Shown here: piece after piece, positions 12,157-24,500 of the stretch
How the letters are laid out: every line of letters begins with the position of its first letter
How positions within the stretch are numbered: the first letter of the stretch is position 1
Source: Motacilla alba alba
Taxonomy: Eukaryota > Chordata > Aves > Passeriformes > Motacillidae
Assembly (NCBI RefSeq): GCF_015832195.1
Contig: NC_052027.1
Location: 19,442,688-19,506,687 of the forward strand
DNA length: 64,000 nt
Reading direction: 5' to 3'
Position numbers and translations under genes: made by a program
Notes under the pieces: generated by a model
The model's database searches: none
What the model was told of the DNA's origin: nothing
Seen by the model: the letters and a program-made list of their open reading frames with translations, nothing else

Positions 12157-12415
12157 TCAGACAGCAAATTGTGCATGAATAGGAAACTTGCAGTTCCTGC
12201 CTCCATTGCACACAGCAAAATGTAAAGTGGTTGGAGTGGTGCCAGTTGTAGCCTTTATTTTGCCTTCTTTTGCTGCCATGCATAAAACTGTGTCAGATTC
12301 ATCAATGAACTCGGTTCTTCCAGGATAGGGAGTGCAAGGATGATCCCTCAGCTCGTGTGTGGACCTGGTGTGCACCAGGCCAGAGACGGGACTGTCATCC
12401 ATAGGCAGCCCCTGT
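12157..12415 (-). CDS. Possible orphan exon, minus strand
   Basis: Reading the minus strand, a strong acceptor (CTCTTTGCAG) ends at 12416 and is followed by an open frame to a stop at about 12157 (roughly 86 codons). It contains non-repetitive protein-like sequence such as PYPGRTEFIDES and CMAAKEGKIK. The composition differs from the GC-rich shadow frames elsewhere. I do not recognise the protein, and no partner exon was found nearby. It could be one exon of a large gene, a pseudogene fragment, or chance. Confidence 0.25.
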
Positions 12416-13231
12416 CTGCAAAGAGAACAGGGAGCTGCAGCTCTGAGGAACCCAGGGGTTAGGGAGCAAACAGCCCAGATCCCTAGTTTATAGCAGTTAC
12501 TTGTCAGGAGTATTTACTGCTGAGAGATTTTTATCTTCCTGCCCAGAGCTGGAAAAAAGAACCCTGGCAGTTTGCTTTAGCTATGAAGTGAAGAGACTCT
12601 TCTCAACAGGTTCCAGCTCTGCTGCTTGTTTGAATTAAAAGCAGAGCAAAACTCTTCTGGTGGTCACATCAAACCAACATAAGTTTCATGAGTCTGTGAA
12701 AGACATAAGAGTGTAAAAATTATTCCATTTTATAGTACTTACAGTCTTCTAATTCAGCCATGGGATAACTAGGCCATTACTTACTATATCAAATAACGGT
12801 AAAAAGCCGTGGAAAAGAAGTTATTTTTAAAACTAAATTAGAAAAAGTGATTGAATTTCATGAAGAAAACCATGTAGTAAAAGTACAGTAATTTATACTT
12901 CCCAAAGCCCTTTGATAATGGAGCTCTGAAGCCCAGTCATGTGCAGTGCAGCCTCAGCTGTCCCTTTGAGCCCAGAACTGCCAAGGCTCAGGGCTGGCAT
13001 GAGCCTTCACCCAAAACAGGCTGCAGGACTGATTTGGAATCATTCCAGAACAGGGCTCACACAAAGAGCAAAGTCTCACGGCCAAAGCCAAACCTTCATC
13101 AGGTTGGATTTGTTTGAACACGGAAGTGGAGCAAATTTGCTTGTCCTGCAACACCACTGTTACCATGGAAGTTTACATGAGCTACTAAATAAGCACTGTC
13201 CTGAACTGTGCTGCCCAAATAGTGTGGAGAA
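12416..13231. other. Spacer between the possible orphan exon and gene B relic boundary
   Basis: AT-rich to about 12930, then mixed composition. The cassette-gene homology of gene B stops abruptly near 13232, inside what would be the intron before the tail exon. No tail exon and no clear minus-strand poly(A) signal were found here. Confidence 0.4.
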
Positions 13232-13451
13232 CTTGCTCTGCCTCTGCCCTGTGCCCCTGGGGCTGCTCTTGGCCAGGCAGCCTCAGTGGGAGCCAGCACT
13301 GGCTGCAGCCCCAGCGGGCCCCCAGGACAAGGCCCAGCAATTAGGAGGCCAATGAAAGCACAGGGCAGCAGCAGAGCCCTCAGCAGTTACTTGGACAGCC
13401 ATGGACTGGCCACAACTCCACAGCAGCATGACTACGAGTCAGCTACCAATG

Positions 13452-16228
13452 CTATGGAGCAGAGTTATAGGAAAAGTGTGGAGAAACATCAGCAACTGAC
13501 CGTCTCATCTCGTACAGCTTGCGAATGCCAAGATAGCAGCCGACCAGCACAAGGGGCACAGTGAACAGTGTCACCACCGCGCCTATCATGCAGGACCTGC
13601 GCACATCCTGGGGGCAGACAATTCCTGGGAGGCGCACTGGATCCGGGGCGTATATTCCTACTTCACTGATAACGTCTGTGGGAGCAATGGGGAGCGTGAG
13701 CCCGTGCTGTGCTGCCCTGCTGAGCTGGCAGCACGGTGCATACGGGCAGGACGTTCTCTGTTTCCCCCAGAGCTGGGGCCTGCAGGCACCTTGCCGCCCC
13801 TTGGCACAGGCTGTGCCACCCAGCAAAGGCCAGCAGGCCGGCAGGAGAGCCCGGGGGCAGCGCAGCTGCTTGGGCAGTTGCTGCTTCGAGGGACACGGGC
13901 CAAAGCCATCCCTGAGCAGCCACTGCCAGCCCTGGCCCTCCGTGGCCCGTGACAGCTCGCCTAGCCCCAGGGGACAGAGTCAGGCCCTGTCAGGACCCAC
14001 TGGAGCCTTGCTCTCCCCCTCTGCCCCTTCCCCACCATGGGCACCCCGTGCAGCTGCTCCCAGGTTTCGGGAGCAGTGTCTCCCACAGAGGGAGCCCAGC
14101 AGGACTGCTCAGCCTGGCTGAGCCTGGCACAGCGAGCACCTTCTGTGGCACTGTCTGGCATCTCCTCCCTTTGTGTATCGGTGTCTGGCACATAGCCATT
14201 GCTTCCTTCTGGAAGTGCTGCCTTCAGCAAAGCTTTTTGGTCCATCTCTGGAGAAAAAAAAAGGGACAGCTGGATCAGGTGGAACCCATTCCCCATTGGG
14301 CCAGTGGCATCTTCAGGAAGTACCACTTGTCAAAGACATGGATAAGGATCAGGGAAAGGCCACGGCTGTTGGGGCTGCCACAGGGCCTCCCTCCCTGCTG
14401 CAAACAGCTGCCTCTCTGCATCTGCCCGGAGACCAGGAAATCACAGGGGATCTCAGGCCCATGGTGCAGTTTGGGCTGCCTGTCTGATGATGCCAAATGC
14501 CTTCCTGCAGAGGCTGGCCAGAAGCTGCAGCCAGGCCAGGCTGGGAAACAGCCCTGCAGGCCGTGAAAGCAGCAGCGGGGCAGCCAGGCTGCCATGGATC
14601 CCTTCCTGCTGTGCCGGGCACGGCGTGTCCAGATGTGCAGCCAAAGCCCCCGGCTGCTGAGTCCCGGGACAAGGCTGAGGGAAATGCACCCACCACGGCG
14701 TCTCTCCAGATCACTCAGCATCTTGTCCAGAAGTTTGGCTGCCTCCAAGGATTTCTTGTCTGCTGTGTCTTGGTTCTTCCATCTAGGAGGACCTTAATGG
14801 AAAATTGTTCCATTTCTCCTTCAGGCCCCAGTGGCAGTGAGTGCACCTGGGTGATTGGTGCCCTCCAAGGCGCTCACTCAGCTCTGCCTTCCACTCCGGA
14901 GCAGGGGCAGGGGGACCTCGTGCCTGCAGTGGCCCCACACTGGGATGGAAGGAGCCCTTTGCGGGGCAGTCCCGTGAGAAAGGACTCCCTGGAGCTGCCA
15001 GCAGCTCTAAAGCCAGCCCCAGGCAGGGCCAGGCCTTGGCAGTGGCAGTGGCAGCAGCTCAGGCTCCCTGGGCCAGCAAAGGAGCTGTGAATGGCACAGC
15101 CCCGGGGCACAGCCCTGGGCCCGGCCCCTTCCCTCTCTGCTCTTCTGCCTGGCTGCACAGAGCACACGGAAGGACACACTGGCATTGCACACGGGAGGGA
15201 GACGGACAGCTAAATGCTCCTTCCTCCCACTGACAGCCATCCTGTGCAATGTTGCAGCCTGCATTGTTGCTAGTAAAGTCCAAGGTAAAATGCAAAAAGG
15301 GCCTTTGCATAATATCCTCAGGTTTTTAATTCAGCTGCGCGGTGACATATTCAGGTCCCAGACACACACACAGCGTGGGTCCAGCTTTCTCTCTCCTGGG
15401 GCCTGGGCGCGGACCCCGGTCTTGGGACAGTACAAAGATAAGGGCCAGTCAGGGGAATGGGAGGGAGTGGCTCGGGAACATAGGAACAGACATTGGAAAA
15501 GGGGAAGGAGCCAATGAGGTGTAACTTGGGGGATGCCCCCCAGGGCCTCCACAGCGGGATCCCTCAGGGCTCCAGAAAGGAGCAGGGCAAGGTTTCCTGA
15601 ATCTTTCAACCCCAAGATTGTGTTAAGGGAAAGAGCTCTTGACTTACCTCTTGCCACATGGACACTGACGATTTTGTCAGGAAAGGCAGAGGAGAACTTG
15701 CCTCCAGCATTCTCCACGGGCTTGAAGCCACCATCAGATAGGGCATCCACATAATCCATGTCACCATCCCAATCTAGAAGGGAGCAAGGACCCACACCAT
15801 TTCCACAGTGTTCTGGGATCCCCCTCTGCCTTAGGGAACTGGACACTGCAATGGGGTCGGGTAATGTCATGGGATCTAGATGTCAATGGCCATGGCCAAA
15901 CTGCAGAGGGGCCTGGGGAGCTCTGGGCTGGCTCCTGGTCACTCTCCAGCCTCTCTGCAGGCCCTGTGCAAAATCCCTGGAGAGGAAACAGGGGCTGCCC
16001 AGGGCCCGTGGGGGCTCTCTCCCTGCCCCAAGAGGAAAGCCTCCCTAAAGCCCTGGGGAAAGCAATGCCCAGCGCTTCCCAGGGAGCAGGGAGCGCTGTC
16101 CCGGGCAAGGGCAGCCAGGCTGCCGGCTCACCTGCTCCCCGCGCTTGCAGCGGAGCAGCCTGGGCCACCCTGGCAGGCAGGGCCACGGCCAGGAGGAGCA
16201 GGAGGAAGAGGCGCAGAGCAAGGGCCAT
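13452..16228 (-). CDS. Gene B: short cassette gene with divergent membrane exon, tail exon lost
   Basis: Minus-strand exons in order: 16228-16132 (signal peptide; one Ala to Val change from the other copies), 15773-15702 (24-codon acidic block, DWDGDMDYVDALSD), 14792-14694 (33 codons), 14247-14140 (36 codons), then the membrane exon from 13675. All internal exons are phase 1-1. The membrane exon ends phase 2 at 13501 with a possible donor (CGGTCAGT). Its span (IGAVVTLFTVPLVLVGCYLG) and flanks are unlike the WTYWKRKR-type exon of the other genes. No tail exon lies downstream. Reading through the donor gives a short tail and a stop at 13452, for a total of 600 nt or 199 aa. The 24-codon second block (exon 3) is missing. 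The exon 5 donor (GTGCTC) is weak. It could be a functional short form or a decaying copy. Confidence 0.5.
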
Positions 16229-16440
16229 GGTGCCTTGCCCTGGGCCAGTCCCGCAGCTCTTGCTGCCACCTCTGTCCTGATGCCGCTGTCCCAATGTCAG
16301 CACCGCTGCTGCCACCGCCGCTGCTGCCGCAACAGTTGTGCTCAAGGACTGACTGCTCGGTCGTTGTGGTGCTGTGCAGCCACGGGGCTCTGGGACCTCT
16401 GTGACCTCAGAGCCTGCTGTGACCTCATGGCCAGGGTGGA
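16229..16440 (-). promoter_or_regulatory. Promoter/5' UTR of gene B
   Basis: Same GC-rich 5' UTR as the other copies, reading on the minus strand. Only two half-sites (TGACCT on +) remain, at 16402 and 16420, against four upstream of gene A. Homology ends near 16440. Confidence 0.5.
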
Positions 16441-16547
16441 GTTGTGTGGGGAGTGGGATCTGCCTTCTTTGGGAGGGAGCTCCTCCTGCCCTGCTGCTCT
16501 GTCCAAGGGTTGTGACACAGTCCCAGCCCAGCTGATCTCACAGGCTG

Positions 16548-17525
16548 AGGCATGAAGGGATGGAGAGCAGCCCTTCCATAAAGGGCTTGGGGGTGTTGCT
16601 AGATGAGAGGCTGGGCATGAGCCAGCCATGTGCATCCTAAGGAGAGTGCCCAGCAGGTTGAAGGAGGTGATTCCACATCTCTGCTCTGGTGAGACTCCAC
16701 CTGGAGTACTGTGGAAGAGGTTTTACAGCCACTTCTGTGAGCCTTTGAGAAGTTTGATAAGAGGCTCCATGTTTGCCCCTGAATGAATTTTCTACCAAGG
16801 TCATTCACATAGAAACCATGAAAGAAAGAAGGATGAATAAGAGAAACCTGCAAATGCCTATTCCAATAAGCCCCTTGCTTGTCTCTTGTGACCAATGAGT
16901 AAAATGTAAACTTAAGAGCTTTGTAAGAGTGCAGAATAAGCACGCATGCTCGAATAAAATCAGGGTTTGAAGCCTTCTGGAAATGGAGTGTGTTGCTTTG
17001 TATTGTCTCCGTCTCTACCATGACAGAGTACTGCATCCAGCTCTGGGTCCCCCACAGAGGAAGGCCATGGTCCTGTTGCATCTCGTCCAGAGGAGGGACA
17101 AAATGCTCTGAGGGCTGGAGCCCTTCTGCTTTGGCGACAGGCTGGGAGAGCTGGTGGTGTTCAGCCTGGAAGGGAGGAGACTCCAGGGAGACCTGATTGC
17201 TGCCTTTCAGTACCTTAAGGGGGCTTGTAAAAGAGATGGGACAGAATTTTTAGTAGAGCCTTTTGTGACCAGACCGAGGGGGAATGGTTTTCATCTAAAA
17301 TACAGTCAATTCAGACTAGACGAAAGAAACACATATTTTACACTGCAGGTTTTGAAACACTGGCACAGGTTGCCCAGAGAAGTGGACATCCATCCCTGCA
17401 GACATTCAAGCTCATGCTCTGAACAAGCTGACCTAGTTAAAGGTGTCCCTGCTCACTGCAGGGCATTGGACTAGATGGCCTTTAAATGTGCCTTCCAACC
17501 CAAGCCATTCTGTGCTCCTGTGCAC
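16548..17525 (+). mobile_element. CR1 LINE 3' end
   Basis: Contains the recognisable CR1 3' region: GATGGAGAGCAGCCC, CATCCAGCTCTGGG, GGTTGCCCAGAGAAGTGG, and GGACTAGATGGCCTTTAAA...CCTTCCAACCCAAGCCATTCTGTG at the 3' end. It is truncated at the 5' end and interrupted by a solo LTR. Not coding. Confidence 0.88.
16710..17025 (+). mobile_element. Solo LTR (316 bp) inserted in the CR1
   Basis: It begins TGTGGAAG and ends CATGACA, and is flanked by a perfect 6-bp target duplication GAGTAC (16704-16709 and 17026-17031). With the element removed, CR1 reads on without a gap. AATAAA at 16953-16958 gives the + orientation. A 6-bp duplication fits alpha/beta-type (ERVK-like) elements. Confidence 0.85.
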
Positions 17526-19005
17526 CATCAAAGCGGTGCTGGATTAGTGCTGGGGTGATTATGTGGCACCTGTGTTTTGGTAGTTGTGTCATTTAGCCAC
17601 AAGAGGATTCATGGGCTGGGCAGTGAAGTCTGCAAATAACAGACCGTGTGCTCAAGGAGAAACAGGAGAGGAACACGGCTTCCAGTTCAGATAAATGCCA
17701 GCATTTTGCTGCCCTTTCCTTGTTAAGAAAGAAAGGAATGTCCTGAAGATCCCTTCAGGTGGGTGCATTATTGGCTGTATCAATACTTGTGTTCTGTAAA
17801 ACAGGTAAGTTGTAACAGCTTCTTGCCCCGTTTATCACTGGATAAAACCCAAATACTGCATTGCTCCTTGTCTACTTTCTTCCAAGTCAAGGCAAATTTT
17901 GTTCATTATTGAGTGGGACGTATTCATCTGTTCACAAGCAAATTCTTCTTGCCATTCACACAGTGGCAAGATTGCTTTGTTGATTTGCTCTAATCGGACT
18001 GTAATCAAGGCCTACCTCTCACTAGAATTAAAGCTGATGTGTTGGGAGGCACAGCGTTGAGTAATTTGTCCTGGTGTCTGGCACTGCAAAGAATTGTTCT
18101 GTCATTAAATGACATTTGAAGGCAGGTGTAGTCTACCATACTTCTGGCATACTAGAAGTGAAAAAACAGCCCCTGAAACAGGATTTAATCCTTTCTTCCT
18201 CCTCCTCCCAGGAATTTTAATCTCTGAGACCTAAGGTCTTCAGCTGCCTCACAAACATTGTTTTAATTCAGACAGGCATCCATGCATTGAGCCACAAATC
18301 AGGACCGTGGTGTGAAGCTTGTTGCAATGTAGGTTTATAGCACTAAAAATAATAATCCATTCCCAGGTTAAGCCAAGCATTTCCCAAATAACTCTACCTA
18401 TCCTCAGGGATGTTTCAAAAAGGATCACTGTAAAAGCTGAGAGTGGGGAGAGAGAGAGTCATCAAAATTAAAAATACAGCTTTCTGTGATCTTTATATTC
18501 CTTTAAAAAGAGAGTCAAAATTGTTCCTATATGGAACATTAACTAAGAAGTGAATGACAGATGGTCAAAATAATTTCTTGGGGAACAAAAGAAGCATAAA
18601 TAAAAATAAGTTTACATGTAGATAATAAGTAAACCATCACGCTAAGAAAAAAACAGACCTGCCAAAACTAAAACCAATAAGGCTGTTTCACCTGTCATAA
18701 CTAAAAAAAAAAAAAAGACTGAAGAGAATGAGAGATCCTCAAGACCATTACTATACGCAGGAACTTTCAGGAATTGGGAAAAAAGGAAGGACACTGAAGT
18801 GTGCAATTCACAGAGGAAATCTAGAATTTATTGGTGGATTTGTTGCAAAATTTTTGCGAGCAGACTGGAGAAGCACAGGGGCTGATCAGACCACGTGTGG
18901 GCATTTACAGCAGTCTGAGGGATGTTTCTGGGACCAACTGCAGGGAAGAAAAGCAGCACACAATTACTGGCACAATCTCTTAGCTGGCTGTAGACTAACT
19001 GACAG
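17526..19005. other. AT-rich spacer
   Basis: No gene found. A poly(A) run (14 A) at about 18703-18716 is followed by an open frame from 18728 that runs into locus C intron sequence; I do not recognise it. Gene-family homology starts at about 19006. Confidence 0.4.
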
Positions 19006-20210
19006 TCTGTCCCCTGGGGCTGGGCGAGCTGTCACGGGCCAGGGAGGGCCAGGGCTGGCAGTGGCTGCTCAGGGATGGCTTTGGCCCGTGTCCCTTGAAG
19101 CAGCGACTGCCCAAGCAGCTGCGCTGCCCCCGGGCTCTCCTGCCGGCCTGCTGGGCTTTGCTGGCTGGCACAGCCTGTGCCAAGGGGCGGCAAGGTGCCT
19201 GCAGGCCCCAGCTCTGGGGGAAACAGAGAACGTCCTGCCCGTATGCACCGTGCTGCCAGCTCAGCAGGGCAGCACAGCATGGGCTCACGCTCCCCATGGC
19301 TCCCACAGATGCGGCCGGCCCCTCAACACATGCTCCTGATTCCCAGAAGGGCCTTGGGGGTGGTTTCTGTAAGGGAACAGGCTGCTGGCTCAGGTTGATA
19401 GCAGGCAGGCTTATTTTGGAGCTTATGTTTATTTTACGCTGTGTCCAAACTTGGACCTACTGGAAGAGAAAACGGTGAGTCTTTTGTTCATCTTTCCCTC
19501 AAACAGCTTCTTTTGAAAGTCTACTGTAGACAGGAAATGTTCCCAGGGAGGCTGCAGGGGACTTGTGGCCAGCCTGTGATTGTCCAGATAACTCTGCTGA
19601 GGGTTCTGCTGCTGCCCTGTGCTTTCATTGGCCTCCTAATTGCTGGGCCTTGTCCTGGGGGCCCCGCTGGGGCTGCAGCCAGTGCTGGCTCCCACTGAGG
19701 CTGCCTGGCCAAGAGCAGCCCCAAGGGGAACAGGGCAGAGGCAAAGCAAGGCGGGGAGGAGAAAGAGCAGGGAGGAGATTGCCCCTGAGAGGCAGAGGCG
19801 CTCCGGGGCCCGCTCCTGGCCAGGGACCCTGCCCAGAGCCGTCCCCTGCTCGCCGGGGCCTTGAGGGGCAGCTGTCCAGCTGGGCCAAGCTGGGCCAGCA
19901 GCTCCAGCCCTGCTGGGGAGCCTTGCCAGCTCTGGGCCCTGCAGAGAGGCTGCAGGAGGCTCCCTGTGTGCCACTGGCTGCTGGGGCCTCAGCCACCTCC
20001 TCTCTTCACAGGTGCTCCTGTGCATCTTCAGAAGAGGAATCGAACAACTCAGGCAGGGAGAACTTGACAGTTTATCCCAGCTCTCCACTTCTGCCCCTGT
20101 CTGCCCTGCCGTGGCTGCAGCACCATCATGAGGCCGTCCCAAAACCCACCCCTCCACAACGAGACCCTCTGCCCCTGAGCCCCCTGGTCCTGCTCCCCGG
20201 CCAGGACTGA
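19006..20210 (+). pseudogene. Locus C: 3' relic of a cassette gene (membrane + tail exons only)
   Basis: Membrane exon 19309-19474 and tail exon 20012-20210 keep their splice sites, phases (1 to 2) and stop. The tail is almost the same as gene A (CSCASSEEESN..., PTPPQR). No signal exon or ectodomain exons precede it. The membrane span carries three arginines (WLRLIAGRLILELMFILRC), which should impair insertion; D and E lack these three. Likely a truncated duplicate, though it could serve as an alternative 3' end for a transcript starting elsewhere. Confidence 0.65.
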
Positions 20211-20263
20211 AGGTGGGCAGCCCCTGCCTGCCAGGGCAGGGCTTGGCCCACATTGTATGTTTT

Positions 20264-20269
20264 AATAAA
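20264..20269 (+). promoter_or_regulatory. Poly(A) signal of locus C
   Basis: AATAAA 54 bases after the stop, as in genes A and F. Confidence 0.65.
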
Positions 20270-20489
20270 GAAATGGAGTTGTCACAGCTATGTCCAGGTG
20301 GTAGCACCAGCAGAGTCCACCCGGCAGCAGCACTGGCTGAGCTCCATGGCCAGGAGCAGCCGTGGATGCCCACGGTGTGGGCGGGCAGGAGCCCAGCTGG
20401 GGCTGCCGTGACCAGCGGCGGGGCCCCGAGGGCCTGGGGGAGCCCATGCTGAGCGTCCCTGGGCTGAGGGCACATTTCCTTCCGTGGCA

Positions 20490-21359
20490 TCATCTGGGCC
20501 TGGACCTCCTCCAGTGGCATGTCCAGGAAAAGAGGGAAGCCATCTTTAAGTGCTTGCCTTAAAAACAATGGAATGAGGCCGGACTCTGAGGAAAGTCCTT
20601 AGTAGCCCGAGGGATGAGCTCCGAGCCCCACAGAGCCTGGGCCTGGGGCAGCCCCGGATCTCTTAGGAGCAGAGTGGGGATTTGCCCCCCAGGCCTCATC
20701 TGCTCACCCAGGGACACATGGTGAACACACACACAGAAGATGGCTCAGCCCTGGTGCTGCTCCCCGAGTGTTATATTTGGGTCCCTGTAAAGGCATGCAG
20801 GGGGCTTGGGGTCACCTCTGTGCTGTGCAGGGGACTGTGGACAGCCAGAAGTTGTGCAGGGAATTTGATGTATGTCCAAAGGTGTGCAGGGGCTGAGGGA
20901 CACCTGTAAATTGAGCCGGGGTTGGGGGTCTCTTGGGAGGCACACAGGCTATCATATTTTAGGGTGGCTGAGGAGACCCGTAGGATGTGCAGTGGGTTTG
21001 GGTGTCCCCTAAAGCATGCAGCTACCCTGATGGCCTGTGTTGCATTATTTTTGTAAGCTGTGGCATCAAGTCCTTCACTTTTTAAATACGGGCCAAGGCC
21101 AGCACAGCGCACAGCAGGGACCCGGTGGCAGCGTGGCAGGCCTGCTGTTGCCTGCAAGAGTGGGGACCACCAAGGTGAGTTGAATTTTGGACTTGACATT
21201 GCCGTTGCATGTAGAACCATGAAAAGTCTCACTTGTGCAATATCATGGAACTCACTTCCTGTGAAAAAAATCCAGATTGCACATAGCTACTGGGAGGGAC
21301 ATACTCTCCTCGCTGGAAGGGCACCTCCTGAGATCCATTGCCACGGAATCCTGCCCCAG
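20490..21359 (+). other. Upstream flank of gene D with empty ERV target site
   Basis: Same sequence as 1365-2214 and 54417-55138, but with no ERV. GGCCTGGACCTCCTCCAGTGGCATG (about 20497-20521) is uninterrupted, which gives the pre-insertion site of the provirus at 49317-54416. The degenerate GTGCAGGGG minisatellite is at about 20790-21010. Confidence 0.65.
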
Positions 21360-21595
21360 CCACGAGGTCACAGCAGGCTCACGGGTCACAGCAGGCTGAG
21401 GTCACAGCAGGCTCTGAGGTCACAGAGGTCCCAGAGCCCCGTGGCTGCACAGCACCACAACGACCGAGCAGTCAGTCCTTGAGCACAACTGTTGCGGCAG
21501 CAGCGGCGGTGGCAGCAGCGGTGCTGACATTGGGACAGCGGCGTCAGGACAGCGGTGGCAGCAAGAGCTGCGGGACTGGCCCAGGGCAAGGCACC
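21360..21595 (+). promoter_or_regulatory. Promoter/5' UTR of gene D
   Basis: Half-sites AGGTCA at 21365, 21399 and 21417 and GGGTCA at 21383, then the shared GC-rich leader to the ATG at 21596. Confidence 0.55.
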
Positions 21596-24500
21596 ATGGC
21601 CCTTGCTCTGCGCCTCTTCCTCCTGCTCCTCCTGGCCGTGGCCCTGCCTGCCAGGGCGGCCCAGGCTGCTCCGCTGCAAGCGCGGGGAGCAGGTGAGCCG
21701 GCAGCCTGGCTGCCCTTGCCCGGGACAGCGCTCCCTGCTCCCTGGCAAGCGCTGGGCATGGCTTTCCCCAGGGCCTTAGGGGGGCTTTCCTCTGAGGCAG
21801 GGAGAGAGCCCCCACGGGCCCTGGGCAGCCCCTGTTTCCTCTCCAGGGATTTTGCACAGGGCAGGGAAAGAGGCTGGAGAGTGACCAGGAGGCAGCCCAG
21901 AGCTCCCCAGGCCCCTGTGCAGCTTTGGCCTTGTCCATTGACATCTGGATCCCACGGCCTTACCCGACCCCATTGCAGTGTCCAGTTCCCTAAGGCAGAA
22001 GGGGATCCCAGAACACCGTGGAAATGGTTCAGGTCTTTTCTTCCTCCTAGATTTGGATCATGACTTGAATGATTTGGAAGTGCTGGTGAATGATACTTTG
22101 AATGTCTTGGAGAATGCTGCAGGCAAGTTCTCAATTTCCCTTTTACTGACACAATAATCAGCCTCCATGTGGCAAGAGCGCACTCACCTGCCATTTTTGT
22201 AAAGATTAAGTCAGGGCTGAAGAATTCTGAAAACCTTGGCCTGCTCCCTTCTGGAGCCCTGAGTGATCCCACAGGATCGCTGTCAGTGGGAGGAAGGAGC
22301 ATTTAGCTGTCCATCCTCCTCCCGGGTGCAATGCCATTGTGTCCTTCCATGTGCTCTGTGCAGCCATGGAGAAGAGCAGAGAGGGAAGGGGCCGGGCTCA
22401 GGGCTGTGCCCCTGAGCTGAGCCTTGCGTGCAGCCTGAGGATCTCCTAGAGTGCCACGGGTGCTGTTCTTTCCTGCCTTTCCTTGCAGGGGAACCTGTTG
22501 GTGAAGGTGGTGCAGCTTCCCAGCCCATGTCCAGGACTGAGTCTCTGGGAGATGGTGAGGGTAGGTCAAGGCCTTTCCCCTGGGAGAGCTGCCAGCTCAG
22601 AGCCTATCGCCGACAGAGGGGCTCTGTACGAAATCACAAACAAGATGGGACTGCTGGGAATGTGCCTTGAGCTATTTTGTTTTTCAGCTTCAGTCTCATT
22701 GCCTGGTTATGACAATGGGAAGATGCCAGCAGCTCACATCCCAGGCAGCAGGCAGAGAACTTAATGTTACAGCTCACTTTATAAGTTTTTTGACCAATCA
22801 CACAAAGCAAAAGCATATTGACAGTAGTTCTATCCAATCACTATAAGCACACGTACCTTTGGTTAAAACAATTCTTGCTTATATCCAATACAATACCTGC
22901 TTGTAGGCCTTAAGATACAATGCACAGAGCTCCATTATTAGGCTTACAACTTCCTAATATCTCTCTAGATATACTTTTCTGCAGCTTAAGGAGTTATTCT
23001 AGACAAGCGTTAATACACAGACCATTGTTCTATTTGTCCTTCCTTTTCTACTTCTTACATAATTTTTCTGCTGACCTGTCTCATGGCTACTGCTTAGCTC
23101 TAATCACAGTTCTGCTGCCTCTGAGGCCTGCCTTTTGCAGCTTTCCCAAAACCCTCTGATTTTATGGATTCCCACAATTCCCCCTCTCGGTTCAACTAAA
23201 AAGAAACCTTCATAACCGCGTCGTTTATTAACTACCTTGCGTTTCATAGCCTTACTATACTATAGCTGCCTGTTCCTTACTTAAAGCATCTTTTTGCTGG
23301 CACTAAGATTGCTATATTACAACACAGCAGTTTTAATGCTGTGAAAGTCCAGTCAGTTCAAAGGGCATAAGTCATGTCTGATAAAAATTACAAGTCGTTG
23401 TTCGAAAAAGTCTTGTCGGTTCCAAGGTCTTAATTCCAAACCTTCCTCCATGTCTATACCTTCATCCACCATCTCTGAGACTTCGAGAACTCTCTGTGAA
23501 TCCTTTTCCTCCCTCTCTCTTGTATGATAAAAACTTCTTTGCTAGTTTTGTCCGTCATTTGTCGTACACATCCAAGTATGCAAGGTATTACTACTAATAT
23601 AACTACCAAAACACCCAATGCACATAGACCTGTCTTAGAAAGTTCCCTTAGACAAGGTGCAAAGCTCCATCCTTGGAACAAATCAGCTAACCAGGACCCA
23701 CCATCTTCTTTTATTTGAGGTGTCAAATCTTTCAGCTTTTGTATGCTTTTGTGGATGGATTCAGAATGATCTGACAGGTTCATGCAACACAATCCTTCAA
23801 ATGCTTCATGACCACGTCCATGTGCCAGTAAAAAAAAAATGAATTGGTGCTCTATTTTGAAGGGTAGCATGTCTAACACTGTTAACATCTGTCAACATAT
23901 CACTGATTGCAGTGGATGTGGCATTAGTTTGTCTACGCAGCCAACATCCAACCCGATCCAATTGTTTCAATGCCATTGCTGAAGCCAGATGGGGTAAAAA
24001 CAAACCGGCTGAAACCCTTTTTGCAGCATTGCAAGGCATGAAATCACTCTTACAGTTTTCATGGCCAGTGGGGCACCGCTGCAGGTGCCATGACAGCACC
24101 ATGCCAGTGTGTGCCCTCGGCCTGCACGATTCCCTCACTGCTCCTCCGGCTCAGTGGTGCCCGTGGAGATGAGCAGAGATGAAAGAAGCTTCTGTGGCTG
24201 TTGAGTTACAGGTGTGTCTGCAGGGAGGTCTTTTCCTGCTCCTTTGTTGATTCCTACCCAGAAGCCTGGCTCCCATCGTAGGGGTGAGTAGTGTGTCCCT
24301 GCGGACCCCAGAGGCTGAGGATCCCTGCTTTTGTGGGATCCGTTCCTGGGAAATGGAACCGTGTTGTGCTAAGGCCCTCCAACAAGAAAGAACAAAGCCA
24401 CAGGACACAAGAAACCCCATGAGCCATCTGAACACATGAGGCAAATGCTGAAGGAAATGCAGGAGGCAGGACAAGGTGGGTGCATTTCCCTCAGCCTTGT

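Larger units (their letters stand above)
22605..24077 (-). mobile_element. Truncated ERV (env end + LTR) antisense in intron 3 of gene D
   Basis: Comparison with gene A shows intron 3 interrupted after CTCAGAGCC and resumed at GCTGCAGGTGCC. The inserted DNA, read on the minus strand, is the end of env, a purine tract (complement of 23177-23190) and an LTR from 23176 down to about 22605. Surface subunit, pol, gag and 5' LTR are absent. The same insertion with the same ends is in gene E, so it predates the D/E duplication. Confidence 0.8.
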
